From assembly GCA_041739875.1 (NCBI GenBank), contig JBGSNA010000233.1:1-64000 (forward strand): a DNA stretch of 64,000 nt. Direction: 5' to 3'. Below, one piece after another: positions 6,128 to 14,874 of this stretch; position 1 is the first letter of the stretch, and every line of letters starts with the position of its first letter. The notes beneath the pieces were generated by a model. It was not told the DNA's origin. It did not search any database and was given only the letters and a program-made list of their open reading frames with translations. Source of the stretch: JBBSJZ01 sp041739875 (GTDB lineage Bacteria > Planctomycetota > Planctomycetia > Pirellulales > Pirellulaceae). Position numbers and translations under genes: made by a program.

Positions 6128-8929
6128 CATGGAGGCTTTGGCGGCTTCGAGTGCGGCGGGGAGTTTGGCGGAGTCCTTGCCACCGGCCATTGCCATCTCG
6201 GGACGACCGCCGCCACTTCCGCCGACGGCTTCGGCGGTGGCACCGACCCAGTCACCTGACTTGATACCGCGATCGACGAGCGAATTGCTGAGTCCGGCAA
6301 CGATGACAATCTTTTCGCCTTGCGTCGCCGCCAAAAGTACAGCTGCTGGGACTTCGCTCGACTTGCGGATTTGGTCGATCCAGCCGCGCATCATGTTGGC
6401 ATTTGCTCCGGGTGTTTCGAGAACAATCAACAGTGAGTCACCCACCTGTTCGCCACTGGCAACGAGATCGTCGGCGGTCATTGTGTCTCCCGTCGTCGCT
6501 TGGCTGAGTTGTTCGATCAGCGACTTTCGATCGCCCAGCAACGATTCCAAGCGACTCGGCACGTCGGCCGTTGCGATATTGAGCAATCTAGCGGTGTCGC
6601 GCAGAATCACACGAGCTTCGGGGTACTCGATCGATGCGGCTTCCGTTTTTGCAGTCGGCTTGGTGGCGACCGAGGCTGTTTTTCCCGCTGAGACGTCTTT
6701 CTTGAGCTGGCGAACTTCTTTCATTAAGTCGGCGGCCAGTTGCGGCAACGCGGCTGGGGTACAGCCAAGAACTTTGGCGGCGGCGAGTGTTGCGGATACC
6801 GTTTCATCGCGATGCGACTTGGCTCGCGGCCCTGTGACGGCGATCACGCGGCGTGTACCGGCGGAGACACTTTCTTCGCTGATCACTTCGAACGCTTGAA
6901 CCTCGCCAGTCGTTTTAAGGTGTGTTCCGCCGCAAAGTTCTTTGCTGAACAAACCCATCGAGACCATTCGCACGGGATCAGGATACTTCTCGCCGAACAA
7001 CATCATCGCACCGGCTTCACGAGCTTGTGTCAATGCAACGGTATCCCAACGGATGGGTGCGTCGGCGCTGACTTGTTCGAGCACGTCGCTGCGGATTTGC
7101 ACGAGTGTCGCTTCGTCCAGTGATTCTTGATTGGAGAAGTCGAATCGCAAATAGTCGGCTTCTACTTTGCTGCCTTGTTGCTGGGCGTGTTTGCCGACGT
7201 TCTTTTGAAGGGCATAGTGGAGGATGTGCGTTGCGGAGTGCGCTCGTTCGATCGCGCCTCGTCGATCGGAGTCGACTGTCGCGACGCACGAATCGCCTTC
7301 TTTGACTTCGCCTTCGATGAGGAGTCCGTGATGCACTGTCAGGCCGCCGTGCTTTTGGGTATCCGTGACTTGGATCTTGAACGATTCACCGACGATCGTG
7401 CCTGTATCGCCGACTTGGCCGCCCGACTCGCCATAGAACGGTGTTTGATCGAGAACGATTCGGATGGCGGCATCTGCATCGGCGACGAGGTTGGAAACCA
7501 AGATGCCTTCATGAGCTTCATCGTGACCGTCGTCGGTGATGATGCCTCGCACAGTCGCTGGGCAATTCGATTCCTCGTAGCCTTTGAACGTGGTTTCGTG
7601 GAGCGCTTCTTTGAGTGTTTCGAGTGGACCTGTTTGGAACAACTTGAATTGGTCGCCACCGCTGACTTCGGCGTGCGCGGCCATCGCTTGTTTGTAACCG
7701 TCCCAGTCAAACGAGTAATTGTGCTCGGCACCCATTTGCTGAAGCAGTTCAGGTGGCACGCCGTAGCTCGTGTACAGTTCCGCAGCCCGACCGCCGTCGA
7801 TCATGCCCACGTTGTCGCCTTTCATCGCGTCAAAAAGCTTGCCGATCCGCTCGAGCCCCGTATCAATTGTGGCAAAGAATCGTTCTTCTTCGCTCTTAAT
7901 GACACCTTCGACTCGCGAGATTGTTTCGCTCAGTTCCGGGTAGGGCTTACGCATCGCTTCGGCGACAGACGACACAAGTTGATACAAGAACGGTTCTCGC
8001 AGTGACATTTGGTGACCGTCGAGAACAGCACGGCGGATCAACCGACGGATGACGTACTTGGCACCGTTGGCGCCTGGGTAGACGTTCTCGTGGACCGCGA
8101 ACGTGGCGGCGCGAACGTGGTCGGTAATCCGTCTGAGCCGTCGTCCGTTTTCGCTCTTGTATTCGTAGTTCACGCCCACCACGTCGGCGGCTGCGAGCAC
8201 GATGGGCTTGAGGATGTCGATGTGGTAGTTCGTCGGCACGCCTTGCAGCACGCTGGCGGTTCGCTCCAGACCCATGCCAGTGTCAATGTTGTTGCTGGGC
8301 AACGGCTTCAGATTATTCGGTGGATCGCCAACGCGATTGAACTGGGTAAAGACGAGGTTCCAAATCTCCACGTCGCTGCCATCATCCAGTTGGTAATAGA
8401 TCTCGCTGCACGGACCACAAACACCATCAGGCCCTTGACTTGGCGCCGACGCTGGCCAGAAGTTCTCGTCTTCTTCCATGCGTGAAATTCGCGATGTTGG
8501 CAAACCAATCTTCTCGTTCCAAATCGCGGCCGCCTCGTCATCGTCTTTGTAAACGGTAACGTTCAGGCGACCTTTGTCGATTCCGAGCCATTTCTTATCC
8601 GTGAGAAACTCCCACGCCCAGTGGATGGCTTCCTGCTTGAAATAGTCACCGAACGAGAAATTGCCCAGCATCTCAAAGAACGTGTGGTGGAACGCGGTGC
8701 GACCGACATTGTCGATGTCGCCGGTTCGCAGGCACTTTTGGCACGTGGTCGCGCGGGTAAATTCGAGCTTCACTTTTCCGAGAAAGTGGTCTTTAAACTG
8801 GTTCATCCCGGCCGGCGTGAAGAGCACCGATGGGTCCCAAGTCGGTACGAGCACATCACTTGGCTTGATCACACAGCCCTTGGACTCGAAAAAGGCAAGA
8901 TATTTTTCGCGTAGCTCGTCAGTTTTCAT
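6107..8929 (-). CDS. alaS: Alanine--tRNA ligase
   Basis: A 940-residue AlaRS, slightly longer than bacterial norms (~875). I choose the ATG at 8929 because MKTDELREKYLAFFESKG is the usual N-terminus; the frame upstream is not conserved. The class II catalytic core has TPAGMNQFKDHFLG, GRTAFHHTFFEMLGNFSFGDYFK and GMGLERTASVLQG. The editing domain carries the zinc ligands HSATH (about residue 565) and ELCGGTH (about 665). The C-terminal DHHA1 domain has the GGSGGGRPEMAMAGGKD motif. It charges tRNA-Ala and clears mischarged Ser/Gly. It is transcribed divergently from the DUF58 operon across a 258-bp spacer. Its stop codon lies in an 18-bp tandem repeat that seems to have altered the C-terminus (separate entry). 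Confidence 0.97.
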   Translation of the reverse strand: MKTDELREKYLAFFESKGCVIKPSDVLVPTWDPSVLFTPAGMNQFKDHFLGKVKLEFTRATTCQKCLRTGDIDNVGRTAFHHTFFEMLGNFSFGDYFKQEAIHWAWEFLTDKKWLGIDKGRLNVTVYKDDDEAAAIWNEKIGLPTSRISRMEEDENFWPASAPSQGPDGVCGPCSEIYYQLDDGSDVEIWNLVFTQFNRVGDPPNNLKPLPSNNIDTGMGLERTASVLQGVPTNYHIDILKPIVLAAADVVGVNYEYKSENGRRLRRITDHVRAATFAVHENVYPGANGAKYVIRRLIRRAVLDGHQMSLREPFLYQLVSSVAEAMRKPYPELSETISRVEGVIKSEEERFFATIDTGLERIGKLFDAMKGDNVGMIDGGRAAELYTSYGVPPELLQQMGAEHNYSFDWDGYKQAMAAHAEVSGGDQFKLFQTGPLETLKEALHETTFKGYEESNCPATVRGIITDDGHDEAHEGILVSNLVADADAAIRIVLDQTPFYGESGGQVGDTGTIVGESFKIQVTDTQKHGGLTVHHGLLIEGEVKEGDSCVATVDSDRRGAIERAHSATHILHYALQKNVGKHAQQQGSKVEADYLRFDFSNQESLDEATLVQIRSDVLEQVSADAPIRWDTVALTQAREAGAMMLFGEKYPDPVRMVSMGLFSKELCGGTHLKTTGEVQAFEVISEESVSAGTRRVIAVTGPRAKSHRDETVSATLAAAKVLGCTPAALPQLAADLMKEVRQLKKDVSAGKTASVATKPTAKTEAASIEYPEARVILRDTARLLNIATADVPSRLESLLGDRKSLIEQLSQATTGDTMTADDLVASGEQVGDSLLIVLETPGANANMMRGWIDQIRKSSEVPAAVLLAATQGEKIVIVAGLSNSLVDRGIKSGDWVGATAEAVGGSGGGRPEMAMAGGKDSAKLPAALEAAKASMRKQLSK

Positions 8930-9187
8930 ATCGGTTTGTATTGTTTTAGGTGGATTCGCCAGCCCAGACGCCCGCGTGAGGTGCGATTGGCGAATCCCGA
9001 TCGAGTTGAGGAAGACCGGGTGACCATCGGATGATGATTCGGCTGATGATATCGGAAGGGGGGCAGAACGCGGAAGGCGGAACAGAATCGAAGCTTCGAC
9101 GTCTATAAAGAATCCAATAGCGGCTATACTGCGAGGACGCCCGCCTCGATCGCCCACCCCCTCCATCGCTGACCAAACTCTCTCTCA
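8930..9187. promoter_or_regulatory. Divergent alaS / DUF58 intergenic region
   Basis: This 258-bp spacer must hold promoters for alaS (leftward) and the DUF58 operon (rightward). A TATACT hexamer at 9125-9130, 58 bp before the ATG at 9188, is a possible rightward -10 element, but no good -35 sits at the expected distance. No T-box-like leader could be recognised for alaS by eye. Confidence 0.3.
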
Positions 9188-10090
9188 ATGCGGATTCTCG
9201 ACCTCATCACTCCAGCCGATCTTTCGCGAGTTGCCAAACTCCAGGCACTCGCTCGCGAAGTCGTCGAAGGTTTTTGCTCAGGCCGCCACCGATCTCCGCA
9301 CAAGGGATTCAGTGTCGAGTTCAAAGAGCACCGACCGTACGTCCGTGGCGACGAACTCCGCACGATCGATTGGAAAGTCTACGCCAAGAGCGACAAGCTA
9401 TTCATCCGTGAGTACGAGGAAGAGACGAATCTCCGTTGCACGCTGTTGGTTGACCGCAGTGGTTCGATGGCGTATTCAGGCAGCCGTAGCGGTGGATTGA
9501 CGAAGTACGATTATTCGGTGCGACTCGCCGCAGTGCTCGCTTACTTGATGCTCAGCCAACAAGACTCCGTTGGTTTAGTCACCTTCGACGACCAACCTCG
9601 CGACCATTTGCCACCACGCAGCCGCGCCAGTCACCTGCGTGAGATTCTCAAGGCTTTGTGCGGCGATGTGACTAAACGCGAGACGGATCTCGGTGGAGTG
9701 TTTCATACGCTGGCGGCGAAACTGAATCGACGCGGCTTGTTGGTGATTTTATCGGACTCGATGGGTGACGTCGGTTCGATCGCCAAGGCAATGGCGCACT
9801 TCCGTGCCCAACACCATGAGGTGATCTTCTTTCAAATTCTTGATCCTGATGAAGTTGACTTTCCGTTCTCGGGTCGCACCCAGTTCCAAGATCTCGAGAA
9901 CGCTTCGCACGAACAAACCGTCGATGCCAAGATCCTTCGCGATGCGTACTTGAATCGTTTGGCCGAGCACGACGCGGCGCTGCGACAAGCGTGTCGTTCG
10001 CATCGAGTCGACTTGGTACGTGTTACAACAGACCAACCCTACGCCGATGTCTTGGCGAAGTATCTGGATTATCGGAGACGCGTGTCATGA
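9188..10090 (+). CDS. DUF58 domain-containing protein
   Basis: A 300-residue cytosolic protein. The N-terminal part has the DUF58 signature HRPYVRGDELRTIDWKVYAK and FIREYEEETN. It leads into a von Willebrand A-like fold with the MIDAS-like LLVDRSGSMAYSG (DxSxS) and LVILSDSMGD. DUF58 proteins accompany MoxR AAA ATPases and BatA/VWA membrane proteins and are thought to act in chaperone-like assembly or envelope stress functions. Here it is the first gene of a compact run. Its TGA overlaps the ATG of the next gene (ATGA, 10087-10090). A moxR gene usually sits immediately upstream, but in this window that place is taken by divergent alaS. Confidence 0.92.
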   Translation: MRILDLITPADLSRVAKLQALAREVVEGFCSGRHRSPHKGFSVEFKEHRPYVRGDELRTIDWKVYAKSDKLFIREYEEETNLRCTLLVDRSGSMAYSGSRSGGLTKYDYSVRLAAVLAYLMLSQQDSVGLVTFDDQPRDHLPPRSRASHLREILKALCGDVTKRETDLGGVFHTLAAKLNRRGLLVILSDSMGDVGSIAKAMAHFRAQHHEVIFFQILDPDEVDFPFSGRTQFQDLENASHEQTVDAKILRDAYLNRLAEHDAALRQACRSHRVDLVRVTTDQPYADVLAKYLDYRRRVS

Positions 10091-12477
10091 CGCTTCTCAA
10101 CGGGTTGCTTGCACTCGGTGCTCTCGCCTTCACGATTCCGCTGACCATTCACTTGCTGTTTCGCAGCCGTTTCAAAACGGTCCAGTGGGGTGCGATGCAT
10201 TTGCTCAATGCGGTTGTGCGGACGAACCAAAGACGATTGCAAATTACTGAGTTGTTGTTGTTGCTTGTGCGGTGCGCGATTCCAGTTCTGTTGGCGCTCG
10301 CGTTGGCGCGGCCTGTGTTGACCGGTTTTCGATCGCTGCCGGGTGAATCGGCGCAAACCGTTGTTGTCGCGATTGATGACAGCCGTTCAATGAACGCGAC
10401 CAATCAAGCGGGCCAAACGGCAATGCAGCGTTGTGCGGATGGGATGACGGATTACCTCAGTCGTCTGTCGCGGCGAGATGAAGTGATGTTGATCACGAGC
10501 AGCCAAGCGGCCAAGCCAGTGGCAACGATGGGACGAGACGAGGCGATCCGCAGGCTGAGGGAAATCAAACCAAGTGGCAATGCGGCGAACTTGAGCATGC
10601 TGCTCCGTAGTGCTGCGACTGCGTTGTCGGATGCGGCGAATCCCCAACGACGCGTGGTGCTGGTTTCGGATTTGCGAAGCAGCGACGTTACCGACGATGT
10701 GCTCCGCAGTTTTGAGCCGATCGAACGCGTTTTTGCCGCGATGGAGCCGGCGGCGTCTGTGAAAGTGTTTGACGTCGGCGACCCAGACGAGCTGACGAAC
10801 AACTTATTCGTCGAGGCGATTATTGCGGATTCGCAAGTGGCGGTAAAAGACCGAACGCTTCGACTGTCCGCGCGGGTGCGGAACGACACGGAGCGGTTCG
10901 GAAACAATGTTGGCGTGACGTGGTGGATCGACGATCAACAAGTCGAATCACAACGGATCTCCGTCCAACCTCGCTCCGCCACGTTGACTCGGTTGTCGCA
11001 CAAATTCGAGTCGTCGGGAGTCCATAGCATTCGTGTGACAATCGAGTGGCCCGATGCACTGCTCGCGGATAACCAACGACAATTAGCAATCGACGTGATC
11101 GACGGTGTCGAAGTGTTATTGGTCGACGGCCAACCAGGCAAGCAGCCACTCGAAGGTGAAACCGACTTTCTCGCAATCTCGCTGAGTCCGTTCGGATTGG
11201 GCGGTTCAAAGTTGCCTGATGCTGTTCGCAGCCGCACGATCTCCGCCGATCGTGGTGATCCGACCGCGAACATCGAGAAAGAGCTCGCCAAAACGCCAGT
11301 GAAGGTCATCGTGTTGGCGAACGTTCCCGAGCCTTCGGAAAAGCTGCGTAACTTCTTGGCGAATTATGTCGATCGCGGTGGATCGCTCGTCGTGTTCGAC
11401 GGCGATCAAATCAAGCCAGAGGCATACAATGCATCTTGGAAAGCAACGTCGAAGGATGGCGAAGTCGTGTATTTGCTTCCAGCGGAACTGGGCAGCGTAC
11501 TGGGTAACGCGAAACAGCGTGAAGCGGAACGGATCGTCAAGGCAAAGTTGAATCAACAGTTCGCGCCTTGGTCGAGCGTGCTGCCACGCAGTGGTTCGGC
11601 GCTCGATGAAGTCGATGTGTATGCGTATCGACAAGTGACGATCCGTGAAGAGGCGCGTGAAGAGGCGCGTGAAGACGAGCGTGACGATTCCACGAACTCC
11701 GAAGAAGAGCCAGGTAATGCAACGGTCGATCGAATGGTGTTGATGCAGACTTCGACAGGGCAACCGCTCGCGGTGTCATCCGCGTGGGGCCGCGGCCGCG
11801 TGGTGCAGTTCGCGATCCCGGCCGACGGTGACTGGACTTCGCTTCCGCTTCGAATGGTGTTTTTGCCGCTTATGCAACAACTCGTGATCGATTTAGCGGG
11901 CAATGGCAATACACCCAATGTTGTTGTTGGGCAAACGATCCGTGTTCCCGTCAGCGAGCTGGCGGTGGCGACAGGTGCGGAGGGCGTTGTTTCGAAAGAC
12001 AAGCCAAATGCGACCCCGAAAGTGTCACAGTTGAGTTATACCGTTCAAGCACCAGCACAGAAGGAAGACGAGATTGACGCGTCGCAGGTCGCTGGTTTGA
12101 GTGATACGCCGCGATTGGTATGCGAGACAGACTTTGGCGCGGGTGTTTACAGCTTTCGTCAGCTTGCGAAGGATACTACCGGAGCAACGAACATCACATC
12201 GACGTTGCGAGTTGCGGAGATTGATCCGGCCGAGTCCCAGCTTCGGCCTGCGGGTGCTGCGCGTACAGCCGCATTCGCCGAGAGTTTGGGTGCGACGTTG
12301 CATGCAGATGCTAACTCACTCGTTAACGATGACCAGGTCGATCGATTCGGTCGTGAAGTCTGGCGTTGGTTGCTGGCGCTGCTCTTGTTCGCGCTTGTGG
12401 CTGAGTTGTTCCTGCAACAACGCCGTTTGGTGGTTCCATCGATCACCGGGAATCAAGCAAGGACGTTTGTATCATGA
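10087..12477 (+). CDS. BatA-type aerotolerance membrane protein with VWA domain
   Basis: The ATG at 10087 overlaps the preceding stop and gives 796 residues starting MTLLNGLLALGALAFTIPLT, the standard BatA N-terminal hydrophobic segment, followed by HLLFRSRFKTVQWGAMHLL. A second membrane segment (ELLLLLVRCAIPVLLALALA) precedes a VWA-like domain with VVVAIDDSRSMNA and VVLVSDLRSSD. A large extracytoplasmic beta-rich region follows. Near 11644-11679 three tandem 12-bp units encode a REEA-type repeat. A C-terminal helix (WRWLLALLLFALVAELFL) anchors the end. A glutamine-amidotransferase-like segment (NFLANYVDRGGSLVVFDG) lies near the middle. Its TGA overlaps the next ATG by 4 bp, indicating translational coupling. 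Specific function in planctomycetes is unknown. Confidence 0.88.
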   Translation: MTLLNGLLALGALAFTIPLTIHLLFRSRFKTVQWGAMHLLNAVVRTNQRRLQITELLLLLVRCAIPVLLALALARPVLTGFRSLPGESAQTVVVAIDDSRSMNATNQAGQTAMQRCADGMTDYLSRLSRRDEVMLITSSQAAKPVATMGRDEAIRRLREIKPSGNAANLSMLLRSAATALSDAANPQRRVVLVSDLRSSDVTDDVLRSFEPIERVFAAMEPAASVKVFDVGDPDELTNNLFVEAIIADSQVAVKDRTLRLSARVRNDTERFGNNVGVTWWIDDQQVESQRISVQPRSATLTRLSHKFESSGVHSIRVTIEWPDALLADNQRQLAIDVIDGVEVLLVDGQPGKQPLEGETDFLAISLSPFGLGGSKLPDAVRSRTISADRGDPTANIEKELAKTPVKVIVLANVPEPSEKLRNFLANYVDRGGSLVVFDGDQIKPEAYNASWKATSKDGEVVYLLPAELGSVLGNAKQREAERIVKAKLNQQFAPWSSVLPRSGSALDEVDVYAYRQVTIREEAREEAREDERDDSTNSEEEPGNATVDRMVLMQTSTGQPLAVSSAWGRGRVVQFAIPADGDWTSLPLRMVFLPLMQQLVIDLAGNGNTPNVVVGQTIRVPVSELAVATGAEGVVSKDKPNATPKVSQLSYTVQAPAQKEDEIDASQVAGLSDTPRLVCETDFGAGVYSFRQLAKDTTGATNITSTLRVAEIDPAESQLRPAGAARTAAFAESLGATLHADANSLVNDDQVDRFGREVWRWLLALLLFALVAELFLQQRRLVVPSITGNQARTFVS

Positions 12478-14852
12478 GTTCGTCGTTGCGTTTTGCGAGT
12501 GACTTGTCGCCATGGTTTGTATTGGCATTAGGATTGTCGGCTGCGCTTCCAGTTGTGTGGTACTATCTTCGAGAATCCAAGTCGTTGCCGTTCCCTTACA
12601 ATAATTTGCTTCCGGCGCTTCGCGGTGCGGCTGTCGCAGCCGTGATTTTTATTCTCGCAGGTCCTGTGTGGCACCGCCGCCAAGTCGTTGGCACACTCGG
12701 ACGAGTCGTGTTTGCGATCGATACGTCCGAAAGCATGGCGTTAACGGATTCAGGCGAGGGTGGTGCAAAGGAAACGCGGCTGGATCGCGCGACGCGATTA
12801 CTCACCGGTACCGCCGATGCTCCTGGTTGGCTCGAGACGCTCGCGTCAACGCACAACGTGGACATCGTCAGCTTTTCGGAAGGGGCTCCGACGGTGGTTT
12901 GGTCGTCGAACGATGCTGAGTCCGATGAAGCGACGAATCTGGCGACTAAGTCGATTGCATCGTTGACGGCCAAGGGTTCGCGAACCGATTTAGCGAGTGG
13001 ACTTGCGATTACGCCAGCCGACAACCTTTCGTCGACTGCCACAGTGGACGGGGATGCGATGGCAAGTCGCAGTGCCGTGGTGATGATGTCGGACGGGCGT
13101 GACAACAAGGGCGCATCGGCTGCGGAGATCGCGACGCGATTGGCGTCACGAGGTGTCGCGGTGCATACGATCGGTTTTGGGTCGGCAGATGAACGCGCGG
13201 ATGTCGGGATTGTGAACGTGCAACGGCCCCAAAGCGTTGCTTCCGATGGCCGTTTGGCGGGCGAAGTGCTGCTCAAGCGGACCGGCGCCATCGATAAGCC
13301 ACTCTCGCTCCGGATCGAGTCAGCGGGGAATGTGGTGTGGGAGAAAACTGTGCTTCCGGTACCGGTCGAGAAGGACGGAGACGACACAGTGGCCGCGGAT
13401 ATCCAAGTGCCGTTCGAGTTTGATGTCAAGGATTTGGTACAGGTGATCCAGAATGCGAGCGGACGAGGGATCCAGCTGAGTACCGTCGTGTTGGAGCTGC
13501 GTGCGATTGTCGAATCGGTCGATGGCGATTCGGCGGTCGAGAACAATTCGATGGATTTTCGAGTTGCGGCGACGACTCGGGATCGGCGGTTGTTGATTCT
13601 CGACGGATCGAGTCGCTGGGAAATTCGTTACGTGCGAAACTTGTTCGAGCGCGACCCGGCTTGGAATGTTGAGACGGTTCTCTTTGGTCCGGGAACGGAT
13701 ATGGAGGTCGTTGAGCGTGGGGACAAGAAAGGCCAGCTGCCGAATTCGAGTGAGTCCATTTCGCGTTTCGATGCCGTTGTGCTGGGCGAAGTTCCGCCGG
13801 ACCAGTTCTCGGTCGTCGACGCGCTGAACCTGCGCGAGTTCGTGACTCGCGGTGGTGGTCTTGTTGTGATCGACGGCCAACTTGATCGCGTTCGTCAGTT
13901 GGCGGCGGGGACGCTGTCCGATTTGATACCCGTTAAATTCATGTCGCCGCCAACGAATTTCGAAGCCAAGTCGTTGCTTCCGACAACGATGGGCAGTACC
14001 CAGACGACGCTTGGTTTGTCGGGTGATCCCAATCAAGAGAGCCAACTCTGGTCGTTGCTTCCGTCGCCGCTTCGTGCTCAAGGGGTCACGGCACAAGTGG
14101 GTGCGGAGGTGTGGGCGAACGCGATTACGAAAGCTGATGTCGAAGTGCCATGGCTTGTCACTCGGCAATTTGGCGCTGGGCGAGTGTTCTATTTATCAAG
14201 CGATCAAACATGGCGTTGGCGTTACAAGGTTGCGGATCGATTTCATTCGCGGTTTTGGAACCAACTTTTGTCCGCAGCGATGCAACCGCCGTACAGTGTC
14301 AGTGATCAATACGTTTCCATTGGAACGGACAAAGTCGAGTACGACACAGGTGAGAACGCGTCGGTTCGAGTGCGTTTGCTCGATGCGCAATCATCTCCCG
14401 TGGGTGATGCGACAGTGGATGCGATTCTGATGCGTGACGGGCAAGCGGTTGCGACGGTGCCGATGACCGTCGATGATGCGGCTCGTGGGACGTATCAAGC
14501 AGAAACACCGGCGCTTGAAAGTGGTGAGTACCAAATTCGCATCCAAGCGAGTGGATATGACGCGACGTCGCTGGCCGCGTCGACGCCGATTTGGGTGGGT
14601 TCAAATGATTCGCTCGAGTTCCGTCGCGTGAGTTTGGATCGCCAAGTGCTTCAAGAGATCGCAAACGCAGCCAAGGGCGGATACTTCCACGAGTCCGAAG
14701 CGTCGGCACTGCTTGAACAGATCAAGCCAATGTCGAGCGGGATGATTGTTGATTCCGACGTGATTGTTTGGCAATCGTTCTATTGGTTCTGGGCCGTGGT
14801 TGTCTTACTGACAATCGAGTGGATCCTGCGTAAACGAGCCGGGTTGATTTAG
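12474..14852 (+). CDS. VWA / glutamine-amidotransferase-like membrane protein
   Basis: A 792-residue protein with two N-terminal membrane segments (WFVLALGLSAALPVVWYYL; LRGAAVAAVIFILAGPVW). A VWA domain follows with the MIDAS motif FAIDTSESMALTDSG and VVMMSDGRDNKGASAAEIA. A class I glutamine-amidotransferase-like region has VLGEVPPDQFSVVDA and FVTRGGGLVVIDG, and FGAGRVFYLSSDQTWRWRY is typical of this planctomycete family. The C-terminus holds Ig-like strands and a final helix (FYWFWAVVVLLTIEWIL). It overlaps the BatA gene (ATGA at 12474-12477), so the two are coupled and likely form a membrane complex. There are 22 bp to the next gene. Confidence 0.87.
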   Translation: MSSSLRFASDLSPWFVLALGLSAALPVVWYYLRESKSLPFPYNNLLPALRGAAVAAVIFILAGPVWHRRQVVGTLGRVVFAIDTSESMALTDSGEGGAKETRLDRATRLLTGTADAPGWLETLASTHNVDIVSFSEGAPTVVWSSNDAESDEATNLATKSIASLTAKGSRTDLASGLAITPADNLSSTATVDGDAMASRSAVVMMSDGRDNKGASAAEIATRLASRGVAVHTIGFGSADERADVGIVNVQRPQSVASDGRLAGEVLLKRTGAIDKPLSLRIESAGNVVWEKTVLPVPVEKDGDDTVAADIQVPFEFDVKDLVQVIQNASGRGIQLSTVVLELRAIVESVDGDSAVENNSMDFRVAATTRDRRLLILDGSSRWEIRYVRNLFERDPAWNVETVLFGPGTDMEVVERGDKKGQLPNSSESISRFDAVVLGEVPPDQFSVVDALNLREFVTRGGGLVVIDGQLDRVRQLAAGTLSDLIPVKFMSPPTNFEAKSLLPTTMGSTQTTLGLSGDPNQESQLWSLLPSPLRAQGVTAQVGAEVWANAITKADVEVPWLVTRQFGAGRVFYLSSDQTWRWRYKVADRFHSRFWNQLLSAAMQPPYSVSDQYVSIGTDKVEYDTGENASVRVRLLDAQSSPVGDATVDAILMRDGQAVATVPMTVDDAARGTYQAETPALESGEYQIRIQASGYDATSLAASTPIWVGSNDSLEFRRVSLDRQVLQEIANAAKGGYFHESEASALLEQIKPMSSGMIVDSDVIVWQSFYWFWAVVVLLTIEWILRKRAGLI

Positions 14853-14874
14853 CAGAATTGGGGAAAGCAAAACG